From positions 1,624,501-1,688,500 of the forward strand of contig JAUFRC010000001.1 in NCBI GenBank assembly GCA_030410095.1: 64,000 nt of DNA, given 5' to 3'. The notes beneath the pieces were generated by a model, which did not search any database, was not told where the DNA came from, and saw only the letters and a program-made list of their open reading frames with translations. Positions 1-11,385 of this stretch are shown piece by piece. This DNA is from Paracoccus cavernae (GTDB taxonomy: Bacteria > Pseudomonadota > Alphaproteobacteria > Rhodobacterales > Rhodobacteraceae). How positions within the stretch are numbered: the stretch's first letter is position 1; each line of letters starts with the position of its first letter. The translations under genes were made by a program, and so were the position numbers.

Positions 1-546
1 CACGACAGCCCGCTGGCCGAGGTTTTCGAGGATCAGGTCAACTGCGCCGATATCGTGCTTTTGACCAAAGCCGATCTCGCAAGCGAGGCGGTCAAAGCCG
101 CAGCCCGCACCCGCCTTGCCGCGATCGCCCAGCGCAGCCTGCCGGTGATCGAGATCAGCGAAGGTGTGATCGATCCGCGCGTGATCCTCGGGCTCGAGGC
201 CAAGGCCGAGGACGATCTGGCCGCGCGCCCCTCGCATCACGACGGGGCCGACGATCACGAACACGAGGATTTCGAAAGCATCGTGGTCGATCTCCCCGAG
301 ATCACCGATCCCGCCGATCTGGCCGCCCGCATCGAGCGCCTTGCCCGCGAGCAGCATATCCTGCGTGTCAAAGGTCATGTCGCGGTTGCGGGCAAGCCGA
401 TGCGGCTTTTGGTGCAGGCCGTCGGAGCGCGGGTGCGCCACCAATACGACCAGCCGTGGCGGGGTCCGCGCCATTCGCAGCTCGTGGTGATCGCCGAGCA
501 TCACGACATCGACCCCGCCGCCATCCGCAAGGTGCTTGTCGGCTGA
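1..546 (+). CDS. cobW: CobW-family GTP-dependent metallochaperone, 3' part
   Basis: The reading frame is open from base 1, so the N-terminus with Walker A and the metal-binding CxCC motif lies outside the window. The 181 visible residues start inside the GTPase domain. LLTKAD near residue 20 is the (N/T)KxD guanine-specificity motif. A His/Asp/Glu-rich metal-binding stretch lies around residues 80-92, and a CobW C-terminal domain runs from about residue 95 to the end. The family supplies cobalt, or related metals, using GTP; next to cobN it is expected to serve cobaltochelatase. Its TGA stop overlaps the cobN ATG by one base, so the two are translationally coupled. The frame is intact. Confidence 0.9.
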   Translation, partial: HDSPLAEVFEDQVNCADIVLLTKADLASEAVKAAARTRLAAIAQRSLPVIEISEGVIDPRVILGLEAKAEDDLAARPSHHDGADDHEHEDFESIVVDLPEITDPADLAARIERLAREQHILRVKGHVAVAGKPMRLLVQAVGARVRHQYDQPWRGPRHSQLVVIAEHHDIDPAAIRKVLVG

Positions 547-3500
547 TGCATGTCGTCTTTCGCGAAAAGGGCGGGCTTGAAGAAAGCGCCACGCCGCAAG
601 ATCTCGGGCAAAGCCCCGCGGATCTTGCCGTGTTGTCCTTTTCCGACAGCGATCTTGGGGCCTTTGCCCAGGCTTGGCACGACGGGCGGGAGCATCTGCC
701 CCCGCTTCGCCTCGCGCCGCTGGCACGGCTGACGCATCCGGTCTCGGTCGATCAGTATATCGAGGCCACGCTTTCGGGCGCACGCGCCATTCTGGTGCGG
801 CTTCTGGGCGGGCAGAGCTATTGGCCCCACGGAGTCATGGCCCTGCAGGATCTCGCCCGCCGTCGCGGCATCCGGCTAGTGCTTTTGCGCGGCGACGGGG
901 GCGTGGATGCGGGGCTGATGGGCCTGTCGAATGTCGATGCCGCCCTGTGGCACCGGCTGAACCGGCTTTGCGCGATCGGCGGGGTCGAGGCGGCAGCCGC
1001 CGCGCTGCGGCTTTTGGCGGGTGGAGAGTTCGCGGCCGAGACCGATCCCCTCGCCCAGCCTTTGCCCGAACCCTTGCCCGAAGCGGGCTGGCTGGACCCG
1101 CAAAGCTCCGCCACGAAGAGGGCGCAAGGCTGGATCGCCATTCCCTTCTACCGCGCGTGGCTCCTTGCGGGCGACATCGCCCCGATCCATGCGCTGATCG
1201 CGGCTTTCGCGGCCAAAGGCGTCACGGCGCAGGGGATCTTCCTGCCCTCGCTGAAATCGGCAGAAGCGCAGCGCTTCCTGCATGCGGCTTTTGCCGAAAA
1301 TCCGCCGCTTGCCGTGGTCAATACCACCGCCTTCTCGAGCGGCGATCCCGATTGTGCCCTCCGCTCCGGCCCGCCGGTTTTCCAGGCGGTACTGTCGACC
1401 GCCGAGGCGCGTCTTTGGGCCGAGAGCAGCCGCGGCCTGTCGCCGGCCGATATGGCGATGCATGTCGTTCTGCCCGAGGTCGACGGCCGCGTTCCCGCGC
1501 AGATCATCTCGGTCAAAGAGGCAGGACGCCATGACCCCGATCTGCAAATCGCGCTCCCCGCCACCACCCGCTGCCCGACCGGATCGCGGCGTTGGCCGCG
1601 CGGGTGCTGGGCTGGTGCGCATTGCAACCCGAGCCCGCACCTGCGCCTGCGCCCGCACTGGCTTTGGTGCTTTCGACCTATCCGGGCAAGCCGTGGCTGG
1701 ATGCCCATGCGGTCGGCCTCGATGCCACGCTTTCGGCGGAGGCGATCTTGCGTGGTTTGGGCGAAGAGCCCGAGGCACTCGCACCCTTTGCGCAACCGCA
1801 CCCTGCACTGGCCGCTCGCCGACTACCGCAAAGCCTTGGCCCGACTACCCAAAGAGCTGCGCAAATCGCTCCGCGACCATTGGGGCACGCCCGAGGAGGA
1901 CCCACAGATCCACGGCGGCGCGGTCCATTTCCACGCCGTGGCGCAGGGTTCGCATCTCGTCGCGCTCCAGCCCGAGCGCGGCCGGATCGCGGATCGCGAG
2001 AGCGGCTATCACGACCTCTCCGCCCCGCCCCGCCATGCCTATGTCGCCTTCTATCTTTGGCTTGCGACCCGCGTGAAAGCGATCCTCCATCTCGGGGCGC
2101 ATGGCACGCTCGAATGGCTGCCGGGCAAGGCCGTCGCGCAGTCTCGGACTTGCTGGCCCGAGGCGCTGACCGGCGCGCTGCCGGTGATCTATCCCTTCAT
2201 CGTCAACGATCCGGGCGAAGCCGCACAGGCGCGCCGCCGGCTGGGCGCGCTGACGCTCGGCCATATGCCCCCGCCGCTCAAACCCGCGCAGCTGCCGGAG
2301 AAATTCGTCAGCCTCGAGCAGATGCTCGACCGCTATGCCTTGGCCGACGGCATCGATCCCGCGCGCCGCGACCGCTTGGCCGACATGATCCGCGACGAGG
2401 CCGAGGCCTTAGGCCTTTTCGCCGAACTCGGGCTTGATCCTGCGGCAGCGCCCGAAGCGCTCGGCTCGCTCGACCGTTTCGTCTGCGAGCTCAAGGAAAG
2501 CCGCTATACCGACGGGCTCCATATCTGGGGCGCGGCCGAGGGCGAGGTCGAGGGCTTGCCCGCGCTTTGGCGGGCCGCCATGTCGCGCCCGGCCCGTCGG
2601 GCAGCCCGTGGCGCGGCGCGCGCGATGTCGCCCCCACGGGCCGCAACCTTTACGCGGTCGATCCCCGCGCCCTGCCCTCGCCCGAGGCCGAGGCCAAGGG
2701 ACGCGCCATGGCCGAGGAGTTCATCCGCAGCTATCTGCAAGATCACGGCGACTGGCCGCAATCGGTGATGATCGATCTCTGGGGTTCGGCCACGATGCGC
2801 ACAGGCGGCGAGGATTTCGCGATGGCGCTGGCGCTGGCGGGGCTTTCGGTGTTGCGCGATGCGGGCACGGGTCGGGTGACAGGGCTGGAGGTCGTGCCGC
2901 TCTCGTTGCTGGGGCGTCCGCGGATCGGCTGCATCCTCAAGATATCAGGTCTGTTTCGCGACAGTTTTCCGGTGCTGATCCAGCTTTTCACGCTCGGGGC
3001 CAGAATGTTGGCCGCCCGCGTGGAAAACGGGATCGAGACGCCTGCCGACAATCCTTACGGCACGAGCACCGCGCGGGTCTTCGGCCCGAGGGACGGGGTC
3101 TACGGCACGGGGATCGCGCTTGACGAAAGCCCCGAACGCATCGGCGCGGCATGGCTCGAAAACGGGGCTTTCCGCCATGACGGCCAAGGCGGTGCGATCC
3201 CCGATGCCGCCGGTCTGCGCGCTGCTTTGGGCGGGCTTTCGGCGCATCTGCACAGTCAGGATCTACCCGAAACCGACCTGCTGATGGCCGAGGATTACGC
3301 CGCCCATATCGGCGGGATTTCCGCCGCGCTGCGCCTGCTCGACCATGATGCCGCGCTTTATCATCTCGACAACACCCGCGAGGACCGCGTGACCTTGCGC
3401 GAGATCGGCGTGGAGCTTGCCCGTATCATCCATAGCCGCGCGGCCTCGCCGCAATGGATCGGCTCGATGCTGCGCCACGGTGCGCGGGGCGCGGGCGAGA

Positions 3501-3757
3501 TTGCCGCCTCGCTCGATCACCTCGCGGCTTTCGCGCGGCTGACCGGTCGGGTGCCGCCGCATCTTTTCGACGCTTTCGCCGGCGCGACCCTGCTCGACGA
3601 TCACGTTGCGGATTTCATGTCGCGCGAGAACCCGCAGGCTTTGGCGCGAATGATGGAGATTTTGCGCGATCTGCGCCGCTCGGGCCATTGGAACAGTCGC
3701 CATAATGCCGTTCTGGCCATGATCGACGGAGGCGACGATGACCGTACGCCCGCCTGA
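546..3757 (+). CDS. cobN: Cobaltochelatase large subunit CobN (frame broken)
   Basis: CobN is the large subunit of the ATP-dependent aerobic cobaltochelatase; with CobS and CobT (not in this window) it inserts Co2+ into hydrogenobyrinic acid a,c-diamide. About 1070 codons resemble the magnesium chelatase H-subunit family. The conserved HLGAHGTLEWLPGK signature lies near 2084-2130. The start ATG shares its A with the cobW stop. The frame is broken near 1555, 1795 and 2590, and the four segments join into one collinear product; the breaks fit lost bases rather than decay. The end overlaps cobG by 20 bases. Confidence 0.9.
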
Positions 3758-4880
3758 TCGGGGCTATATCGTCAAGGGCTGGTGCCCCGCGCCGGGCCGC
3801 CCGATGGAAAGCGGCGACGGCTGGCTTTTGCGGCTCAAACCCTTCGGCGGCATCCTGACGGCGCAACAGGCCGCGGCGATCGCTGCGGTTGCGCGGGAAC
3901 TGGGCAACGGGCAACTCGATCTGACCAACCGCGGCGCGCTGCAATTGCGCGGCATCGCCAGGGACCGTCTCGCCGAGGCAGGCGCGGCTTTGGACCGCAT
4001 CGGACTGGCGCAGGGCGGCGCGCTTGCGGCGATCACCATCGCGCCGCAGCTCGGGCAGGAGGATGGCTCCGACCCCGGGGGCTCGCCCGCGACTGCGCGG
4101 CGGTTCTTGCGGCCTTTCCCGATCTGCCCGCGAAATTCGGGCTCGTCATCGACTGCGGTGCCGCGCGGCTGCTGGCCGATTGCCCCGCCGATCTGCGTCT
4201 CGAACGCGCCGCGAGACCGCCCGATAGGCAGGGCGAGACGCGGCTTTTGCTGCGCATCGATGGCCGCGCGCAGGGCATTCCCACCAACCGCGCCGATCTG
4301 GCAGGGCATCTTTCGGCCATCCTGAGCGCCTTTTGCGCAAACGGCATCAGTTCGGGCCGCGGCAGGATGCGCGACTGGCCGGGCGCGATAACCGAGAGCT
4401 TTGACACTCAAGGCACGACCTTGGACGAAAGCCTTTCGCCGGTTCTTGCAATCACGCCCCAAGCCGGCCGCTTTGGCGACAGCGTTCTTCATGCTGCGGC
4501 CTTCGGGGCGCTGGATGCCGATCTGCTTGCTCTGGCCGCCGAAACCGGCCCGATCGTCCTGACCCTTGGCGCATGATCGCACTTGGACGAAAGCTCGATC
4601 ATCCCGCGCTGATCTCTACCCCCGACGCGCCGCTGGCCCGCGTTCAGGCCTGTGTCGGCGCGCCCGCCTGTGCGCAGGCCCATGCACCGACGCGGGGCTG
4701 GCCCGACGGCTGGCGGCGACGCTCGGGCGCGGGGAGAGCCTCCTTGTCTCGGGCTGCGCCAAACATTGTGCGGGTGGCGGCAAAAGGGCCGGCCTGGTTC
4801 TGACCGCCAGCCCTGCGGGCTTCGCATTCGCGACCTCCGACCCCGCGCCCCCGTCCTTTTACCCTTTCCCCAGCGGATAA
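3738..4880 (+). CDS. cobG: Precorrin-3B synthase CobG (frame broken)
   Basis: CobG is the oxygen-dependent monooxygenase that turns precorrin-3A into precorrin-3B, the step that marks the aerobic cobalamin route. It is a sirohaem/4Fe-4S protein of the nitrite/sulfite reductase family. An N-terminal ferredoxin-like half domain (WCPAPGRPM, LTNRGALQLRG) is visible, and the cluster-ligand cysteines appear as CVGAPAC near 4653-4673 and GCAKHC near 4752-4770. A GGAGG ribosome site precedes ATG 3738, which lies inside the end of cobN. Breaks near 4080, 4565 and 4690 each fit one missing base. The restored protein is about 381 residues. Confidence 0.88.
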
Positions 4881-4884
4881 TACC

Positions 4885-5512
4885 ATGCTCCACAGCTATG
4901 AAACCAACGGTCAGACGATCTATGACCAATCCTTCGCGATCATCCGCGCCGAGGCCGATCTGGCGCGTTTTCCCCGATCGAGGAACGCGCCGCGGTGCGC
5001 ATGATCCATGCTTCAGGGCTGGTCGGGATCGAGCGCGAGATCGCCTTCACCCCGGTTTCGGCGCGGCGGCAGCGGCGGCGCTCAAGGCGGGCGCACCGGT
5101 GCTTTGCGATGCGCGCATGGTCTCCGAAGGGATCACGCGGGCGCGGCTTCCGGCGGAGAATGCGGTCATCTGCACGTTGAACGACCCCCGCGTTCCGGCG
5201 ATGGCGGCAGCAATGGGCAATACGCGCTCGGCGGCGGCGCTCGAATTGTGGCGGCCCCATCTCGCGGGCGCGGTGGTGGCGATCGGCAATGCGCCGACCG
5301 CGCTTTTCCATCTGCTGAACATGCTGACCGATCCCGATTGCCCGCGCCCCGCCGCGATCATCGGCTGTCCGGTCGGATTTGTCGGTGCCGCCGAATCCAA
5401 AGCCGCGCTGATTGCCGCCCCGCCCGTCCCCGCCCTTGTGGTCACCGGCAGGCTGGGCGGATCGGCGGTGACGGTTGCCGCGGTGAACGCGCTCGCCTCG
5501 GAGAAAGAGTGA
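4885..5512 (+). CDS. cobH: Precorrin-8X methylmutase CobH (frame broken)
   Basis: CobH moves the C-11 methyl group of precorrin-8X to C-12, giving hydrogenobyrinic acid. The product starts MLHSYETNGQ at ATG 4885. The family's catalytic histidine lies in MIHASGLVGIER. DARMVSEGITR and GCPVGFVGAAESK are conserved substrate-binding stretches. Two frame breaks, near 4972 (after a TTTTCCCC run) and near 5053 (CCCC), each fit one lost base; the restored protein is about 209 residues. The TGA overlaps the cobI ATG by one base. Confidence 0.9.
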
Positions 5513-6248
5513 TGGGCCGCATCATCTGTGCGGGGCTCGGCCCCGGCGCACAGGACCTCATGAGCCTGCGCAGCGCCCGCGCGATCGGGAATGCCCGCCA
5601 GATCGCCTATTTCCGCAAACCCGGCCGCAAGGGCATGGCGCGCATGATCGTCGAGGGGATGCTTCACCCCGAGGCCGCCGAACATGCGATGGAATATCCC
5701 GTCACGACCGAGCTGCCCTTTGCCTCGCCGGAATACCGCGCGCTGCTGGCCGATTTCTACGACCTCTGGGCCGACAGGCTGGCCGCGCTTGCCGCCGCGC
5801 AGGATGTCGTCGTGCTCTGCGAGGGCGACCCCTTCTTTACGGCTCCTTCATGCACTTGCACGCCCGCCTGCAGGACCGCGTGCCGATCGAGATCATCCCC
5901 GGCATCACCGGCATGTCGGGTTGCTGGACCGCGACCGGCCTGCCCGTGACCTGGGGCGACGATGTGCTGACCGTCCTGCCTGCGACGCTCCCCGAGGCCG
6001 AGCTGGCCCGCCGCCTCGCCGATAGCGATGCCGCCGTGATCATGAAGATCGGGCGCAACCTGCCGCGGTTGCGGGCGGCCCTGAGCCGCGCGGGCCGGCT
6101 GGAGGACGCATGGCTGTGCATCAAGGGCACGATGGAGGGACAGCGCGTCCTGCCCCTGACCGAGGCAGGCCCCGAAGAATGCCCCTATTTCGCGACCGTC
6201 ATTCTCCACGGCAACGGCCGCCGCCCGATGCGCGAGGTGCGGTCGTGA
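5512..6248 (+). CDS. cobI: Precorrin-2 C20-methyltransferase CobI (frame broken)
   Basis: CobI is a SAM-dependent tetrapyrrole methylase that converts precorrin-2 to precorrin-3A. It has the family's N-terminal GLGPG loop, GDPFF near residue 105 and PGITGMSG near residue 125. The single break is precise: at about 5838 the sequence reads TTCTTTACGGC where the family's GDPFFYGSFMHLH needs one more T. Restoring it gives 245 residues. It starts at ATG 5512 inside the cobH stop and ends overlapping the GTG start of cobJ. Confidence 0.92.
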
Positions 6249-6993
6249 GCGGGACATTGACCATCCTCGGGACCGGTCCCGGCGCCGAAGGGCTGATCGT
6301 CCCCGAAGCCGATGCGGCTTTGGCGCAGGCAACCGATGCTTTGGGCTATATCCCTATCTGCGCCGCCTTGCGCCCCGCGCGGGTCTGAGGCTGCATGAAA
6401 GCGACAACCGCGAGGAACTGGACCGCGCCCGCCATGCGATCGCTCTGGCGCAGGCGGGCGGGCGCGTGGTTGTGGTCTCCTCGGGGATCCGGGGTTTTCG
6501 CGATGGCCGCGGCGGTTTTCGAGGTGCTCGAGGATCTCGCCCCCAAACCCATCCCGAGATCGCGGTCATCCCCGGCATCACCGCCATGCTGGCGGCGGCA
6601 GCGCGGATCGGCGCACCTTTGGGCCATGATTTCTGCGCGATCAACCTGTCGGACAATCTCAAGCCCGCCGAGACCATTCGCCACCGCATCCGTCATGCCG
6701 CTTTGGGCGGCTTTGCCATGGGCTTTTACAACCCACGCTCGGCATCGCGCCCCGACGGCTTTGCCCGCGCCCTCGACGTTCTGCGCGAGACCTGCGAGCC
6801 CGAACGCATCGTGATCTTCGCCCGCGCCGTCTCGACACCCCAAGAAGAGATCACCGTAACGACATTGGCCGAAGCCCGCGACACGATGGCCGATATGCGC
6901 ACCGTCGTTCTGGTCGGAAATCCCGAGACGCGCCGCATTGCGGGCAAGGGGCGCGACTGGGTTTATACGCCGCGCAGCTGGCCCGCATTATGA
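6245..6993 (+). CDS. cobJ: Precorrin-3B C17-methyltransferase CobJ (frame broken four times)
   Basis: CobJ methylates C-17 and drives ring contraction, turning precorrin-3B into precorrin-4. The start is GTG 6245, overlapping the cobI TGA (GTGA); the product begins with the LGTGPG SAM loop. Later landmarks are SSGDPGVFAMA and PGITAMLAAAARIGAPLGHDF. Four single-base deletions are visible at CCC(C) about 6352, GGGG(G) about 6484 and about 6495, and CCC(C) about 6553; adding one base to each gives a continuous frame of about 250 residues. The 3' end overlaps the convergent cobK by 31 bases. Confidence 0.9.
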
Positions 6994-7757
6994 GCCGCGC
7001 CCAAAGCCGCCCCCTGCGCCAGCCAGCCCATCACGCCGGCCACGGTCGCAAAGCTCAGGCGCGGCGCGATCTGCGGACGCGCGACCATGACCACCGGCAG
7101 GGACAAGGCGCGGGCCGCCTCGATCTTGGCATAAGCGCCGCTGCCGCCCGCATTTTTGCTGACGATGCAGGTGATGTCATGGGCACGCAAAAGCGCGAGA
7201 TCGCCCGCGAGCGTGAAGGGGCCGCGCGCCACCACCCAATCGGCATTGGCCAAAGGGGGCTTTGCGGCGGATCGACCAGCCGCAAGAGAAAGCGGCGCGC
7301 GCGCGGACCGCTGCCGGCCTGTGCGCCGTCCCCCCGCCGAAGGCCGCCAGCTCGTTGCGTCCGATCCCCAGAAAGACGCGCCTCCCGACCAGATGCTGCG
7401 CTGCCTCGGCCATCGAGGCGACCCCGATCCAGCGGTCGCCCGCAACCGGCTGCCAAGGCGGGCGCTCCAGCGCGGCCAGCGGCAGGCCGAGCGCAGCTGC
7501 CGCGGCGACCGCGTGATTGCTCATCTGCGCGGCGAAAGGATGGGTCGCATCGATGATCGCGCCGATCCCTTCCGCGCGGCAATAGGCACAAAGCCCCGCG
7601 ATGCCGCCGAAGCCCCCACGCGCACCGGAAGAGGCTGGCTGCGCGGCGCGGCAACCGCTCCGGCATAGGAATAGACCGCCGCGATCCCCGCGCCCGCCAA
7701 GGCCTGCGCCAAAGCGCCCGCCTCGGTGGTGCCGCCCAGAAGAAGGATGCGTGACAT
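6963..7757 (-). CDS. cobK: Precorrin-6A reductase CobK (reversed inside the cob cluster; frame broken)
   Basis: CobK reduces precorrin-6A to precorrin-6B with [18 protein letters not shown] is the Rossmann start, IDATHPFAAQM a family signature, and the C-terminal half carries IVSKNAGGSGAYAKIEAA. It is the only gene of the cluster on the minus strand. Its ATG (complement of 7755-7757) shares two bases with the cobL ATG in the tetranucleotide CATG, and a GGGAG ribosome site lies inside cobL's first codons. Its 3' end overlaps cobJ. Breaks near 7640 and 7290-7320 fit lost bases; the restored length is about 265 residues. Confidence 0.88.
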
Positions 7758-8923
7758 GGATGCTCCCGCCAAGGCTTGGCTTACAATCATCGGCTTGCAG
7801 GAAGACGGGATCGAGGGCTTTCGCCCCGCGCCCGCCGCGCGCTCGACGAGGCCAGTACCATTTTCGGCGGCCCGCGTCACCTCGAACTCGTCGGCGCGGG
7901 TGCCCGGGGGCGGGCATGGCCCCTGCCCTTTTCGATCGCGCCGGTTCTGGCCGAACGCGGCCGCCCGAGCGTGGTGCTGGCCTCGGGCGATCCGTTCCAT
8001 TTCGGCGCGGGCCGCGCTTTGGCGCAGGCGCTGCCCAAGGGCGAATGGCTCAGCCTGCCCGCGCCCTCGACCTTCGCGCTGGCAGCCAATGCGCTCGGCT
8101 GGCCGCTCGAGGATTGCCTGTGCCGCGCGCTCCACGCCGCGCCCGCGCAAACCATCCGCGAAGATCTTGTGCCCGATGCGCGGCTGATCCTCTTGATGCG
8201 CGATGCGCAAGCGCCCCATCAGCTCGCCCGCCAGCTGGCTGCATGGGAGATCACCGCCGAGATCACCGTGCTCGAACGGCTGGGCGGGCCGCATCAGCGC
8301 ATCCTGCCCTATCGCGCCGGCGACAGCTTTGCCGCGCCGGTCGCGGTGGCAGTCGCGGTCATGGCGGGGGCGGTCTTTCGCGGGCCGCCGGTCGCCCCGA
8401 GACGAGCTATGCCCATGACGGCCAGATCACCAAAGCGGCCATTCGCGCCGTGACCCTGGCCGCGCTTGCTCCGCGCGAAAACGAGATGCTCTGGGATCTC
8501 GGGGCGGGCAGCGGCTCGGTCGCGATCGAATGGTGCCGTCTGGGCGGCCGCGCCACCGCCGTCGAGACCCGTGCCGACCGCGCCGCCAATATCGCCGCGA
8601 ATATCGCCGCTTTCGGGCTTGGCGCGCGGATGAGCCTGACGCAGGGCGACCATCTCGGCCGTATCGGAGACCTGCCGCGCGCCGATGCGGTTTTCGTCGG
8701 CGGCGGCTTTTCGCAGCCCCTCTTCGAGGCGCTTTGCCGCCATGCCGAAGGCGCGCGGCTGGTGGTCAATGCCGTCACCCTCGAGACCGAGGCCCTGCTG
8801 ATCGCGCTCGCGGCCAAGGGCGGGAGGCTGATGCGCTTCGATCTCTCCGAGGTGCAGCCTCTCGGGCCGATGCGCGGCTGGAAAAGCGCCCGCCCCGTCA
8901 CGCAATGGGTGACGACATTATGA
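7756..8923 (+). CDS. cobL: Precorrin-6Y C5,15-methyltransferase (decarboxylating) CobL (frame broken)
   Basis: CobL is a two-domain enzyme that methylates C-5 and C-15 and decarboxylates the C-12 acetate to give precorrin-8X. The N-terminal CbiE-like tetrapyrrole methylase runs from [11 protein letters not shown] to about residue 200 and includes [14 protein letters not shown]. The C-terminal CbiT-like Rossmann methylase starts at [11 protein letters not shown] and contains [13 protein letters not shown]. Start ATG 7756 overlaps the cobK start on the other strand; AAGGA at 7743-7747 is its ribosome site. Breaks near 7835 and 8398 fit one lost C each; about 389 residues. It ends in an ATGA overlap with cobE. 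Confidence 0.9.
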
Positions 8924-9291
8924 GCGCGCGGCTGATCGCTGGGATCGGTTTGCGCGCCGGTGCCTGCCTTGCCGATCTCGAGGCGCTGCTCGCCTTGGCC
9001 CCCGCCCCCGTCGCGGGGCTCGCCACGCTTTCGGACAAGGCGGGCCACGCCGCTTTGCGCGAATTGTGCGACAAAACCGCTCTGCCGCTGACCCCGATCG
9101 CGGGGCAGGCAATTGCCGGCATCCCGACCCCGACCCGCTCGCCCGACCAGATCGCACGCTTCGCCACCGGCTCTCTGGCCGAGGCTTGCGCGCTGGTCGC
9201 CGCCGGAACCGGCGCCCGTCTTCTCGGCCCGCGCCTCGTCTGCCCGAACGGCCGCGCCACCATCGCTTTCGCCGAAAGGAAGCCCCTATGA
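8920..9291 (+). CDS. cobE: CobE / CbiG C-terminal-domain protein
   Basis: This 123-residue intact gene is homologous to the C-terminal domain of CbiG. In the aerobic pathway it is a small protein needed for cobalamin synthesis whose exact biochemical role is less clear than that of its neighbours. The N-terminal [13 protein letters not shown] and the central [16 protein letters not shown] are typical. It has ATGA overlaps with cobL upstream and cobM downstream, so it is translated as part of the operon. Confidence 0.85.
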   Translation: MSARLIAGIGLRAGACLADLEALLALAPAPVAGLATLSDKAGHAALRELCDKTALPLTPIAGQAIAGIPTPTRSPDQIARFATGSLAEACALVAAGTGARLLGPRLVCPNGRATIAFAERKPL

Positions 9292-10079
9292 CCGTCCATT
9301 TCATCGGCGCAGGCCCCGGCGCGCCCGATCTTCTGACCCTGCGCGCCGCGCGTCTGATCGCCGCTTCGCCGGTCTGCCTTTACGCGGGTTCCCTGATCCC
9401 GTCCGAGGTGCTCGACCATTGTCCGCAAGGCGCGCGCATCATCAACACCGCGCCGATGTCGCTGGACGAGATCATCGCGGAAATCAGGGATTCCCATGCG
9501 CAAGGCCATGATATTGCGCGGCTTCACTCGGGGGACCTGTCGGTCTGGTCGGCCATGGGCGAACAGCTGCGCCGTCTGCGTGCGCTGGCGATCCCCTATG
9601 ATGTGACGCCGGGCGTTCCGTCCTTTGCGGCGGCCTCGGCCGCGCTCGGGGTCGAGCTGACACTGCCCGGCCGCGCCCAATCGGTGATCCTGACGCGGGT
9701 GTCGGGCCGCGCTACCGCCATGCCCGAGACCGAGCGGCTCGAAACCTTTGCCCAAAGCCGCGCCACCCTTGCGATCCACCTTTCGATCCATGTCGCGGCC
9801 GAGGTGCAGTCACGCCTTTTGCCCCATTACGGCGCGGATTGTCCGGTGGCCGTGGTCTGGCGCGCGAGCTGGCCCGACCAGCAGATCGCGCGCGGCACAC
9901 TCGCCGATCTTGCCGCGATAGCCGCCTCGGGGGCCGAGCGGACCGCGCTGATCCTTGTCGGCGAAACCCTTGCGGCCGAGCCCGAAGACTTTCTCGAAAG
10001 CCGCCTTTACGCCGGCGATTACGACCGCCGCTTCCGTCCCAACGGCGCCGAGCCGCGTTTCCCCGAGGGCACGGCATGA
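9288..10079 (+). CDS. cobM: Precorrin-4 C11-methyltransferase CobM
   Basis: CobM is a SAM-dependent methylase that adds the C-11 methyl group to precorrin-4, giving precorrin-5. The frame is intact over 263 residues, normal for the family. Visible signatures are [15 protein letters not shown] at the N-terminus, LYAGSLI, the [13 protein letters not shown] substrate loop and [15 protein letters not shown]. The ATG lies in an ATGA overlap with cobE, and the gene ends in an ATGA overlap with cobB. Confidence 0.95.
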   Translation: MTVHFIGAGPGAPDLLTLRAARLIAASPVCLYAGSLIPSEVLDHCPQGARIINTAPMSLDEIIAEIRDSHAQGHDIARLHSGDLSVWSAMGEQLRRLRALAIPYDVTPGVPSFAAASAALGVELTLPGRAQSVILTRVSGRATAMPETERLETFAQSRATLAIHLSIHVAAEVQSRLLPHYGADCPVAVVWRASWPDQQIARGTLADLAAIAASGAERTALILVGETLAAEPEDFLESRLYAGDYDRRFRPNGAEPRFPEGTA

Positions 10080-11385
10080 CCGCGGGCCTGTTGATCGCCG
10101 CCCCCGCCTCCGGCACCGGCAAGACCACGGTGATCCTGGGCCTCCTGCGGGCCTTTCGCGACCGCGGCCTGACGGTGCAGCCCTTCAAATGCGGCCCCGA
10201 CTACATCGACCCCGCCTTTCACCGCGCGGCTTCGGGACGCGAGAGCCTCAACCTCGACGGCTGGGCGATGGAGGGGCGATGCTCGACGCCCTGAGCCTCT
10301 CGGCGCGCGGCGCGGATCTGGTCATCGCCGAGGGCTCTATGGGGCTTTACGACGGGGTGATCGCCGCCGGAGCCTATTCCAACGGCTCGAGCGCCAGCAT
10401 CGCGCGGCGCATGGGCTGGCCGGTGGTGCTGGTGATCGACGCCTCGGGTCAGGCACAATCTGCGGCGGCAACGGCGCTTGGCTTCGCGACGCTGGAAACG
10501 GGCTTGCCCTTTGCGGGGGTGATCCTCAACCGCGTGAACTCGCCGCGCCACGAAAGCCTGCTGCGCCATGCGATGGCGCAAGCGGGAATCACGGTTTTCG
10601 GCTGCCTGCCGCGCCGCGCCGATCTGACTCTGGCCGAGCGACATCTGGGGCTGGTTCAGGCAGCCGAGCATCCTTCGCTCGAGGCGGCGATCCGCGATTA
10701 TGCGGCCATGCTGGCCGGTCATGTCGATCTCGATGCGCTGCGGGGCGCGGCGAATGCGTCGGGCAGCAAGGTCTTGGCTCTGGGCACGCGGATGGCGCCG
10801 CCCGCCCAAAGGATCGCGGTGGCGCGGGATCTGGCCTTCAGCTTTCTCTATCCCCATCTCGTGCAGCTCTGGCGCGATCAGGGGCCGAGCTTGTGCCCTT
10901 CTCGCCCCTTGCCGACGAGGCCCCGACCCCGCCTCCGATCTGGTCTGGCTGCCGGGCGGCTACCCCGAGCTTCACGCCGCCAAAATCGCCTCGGCCGGCC
11001 GGTTCCTCGCGGGATTGCGCACCTTTGCGCAAAGCCGTCCCGTTCACGGCGAATGCGGCGGCTATATGGTATTGGGCCGCTCGCTGACCGACAAGGACGG
11101 CATCAGGCACGAGATGGCGGGGCTCTTGGGCCTCGAAACCTCTTTCGCCAAGCGCAAGCTGAACCTCGGCTACCGGCTCGCGACTCTGGCCGCGCCGGTC
11201 GGGGCGCTGCCCACAGGCGCGCGGCTGCGCGGGCACGAGTTCCATTACTCCTCGATCACGGCCCAGCCCGATCCACCGCTGGCCCGCGTGGTCGATGCGA
11301 CCGGCACCGAGGTCGCGCAGAGCGCTCGCGGCGCGGCAATGTCACCGGCAGCTTCTTTCACCTCATCGCCGAGGAGAAACCATGA
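10076..11385 (+). CDS. cobB: Hydrogenobyrinic acid a,c-diamide synthase CobB (frame broken)
   Basis: CobB uses glutamine and ATP to amidate the a and c carboxylates of hydrogenobyrinic acid. The N-terminal dethiobiotin-synthetase-like ATPase carries PASGTGKTT (residues 9-17) and [10 protein letters not shown]. The C-terminal type-1 glutaminase domain has the nucleophile Cys in [11 protein letters not shown] (about 11044-11075). Four breaks near 10275, 10890, 10935 and 11325 shift the frame by one each time in the same direction; the restored protein is about 437 residues. It has ATGA overlaps with cobM and cobF. Confidence 0.9.

Noticed and set aside
5830..5845. Programmed ribosomal frameshifting in cobI or cobJ.
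   Set aside because: No slippery heptamer or downstream structure is consistently present, and the breaks are spread over unrelated genes.
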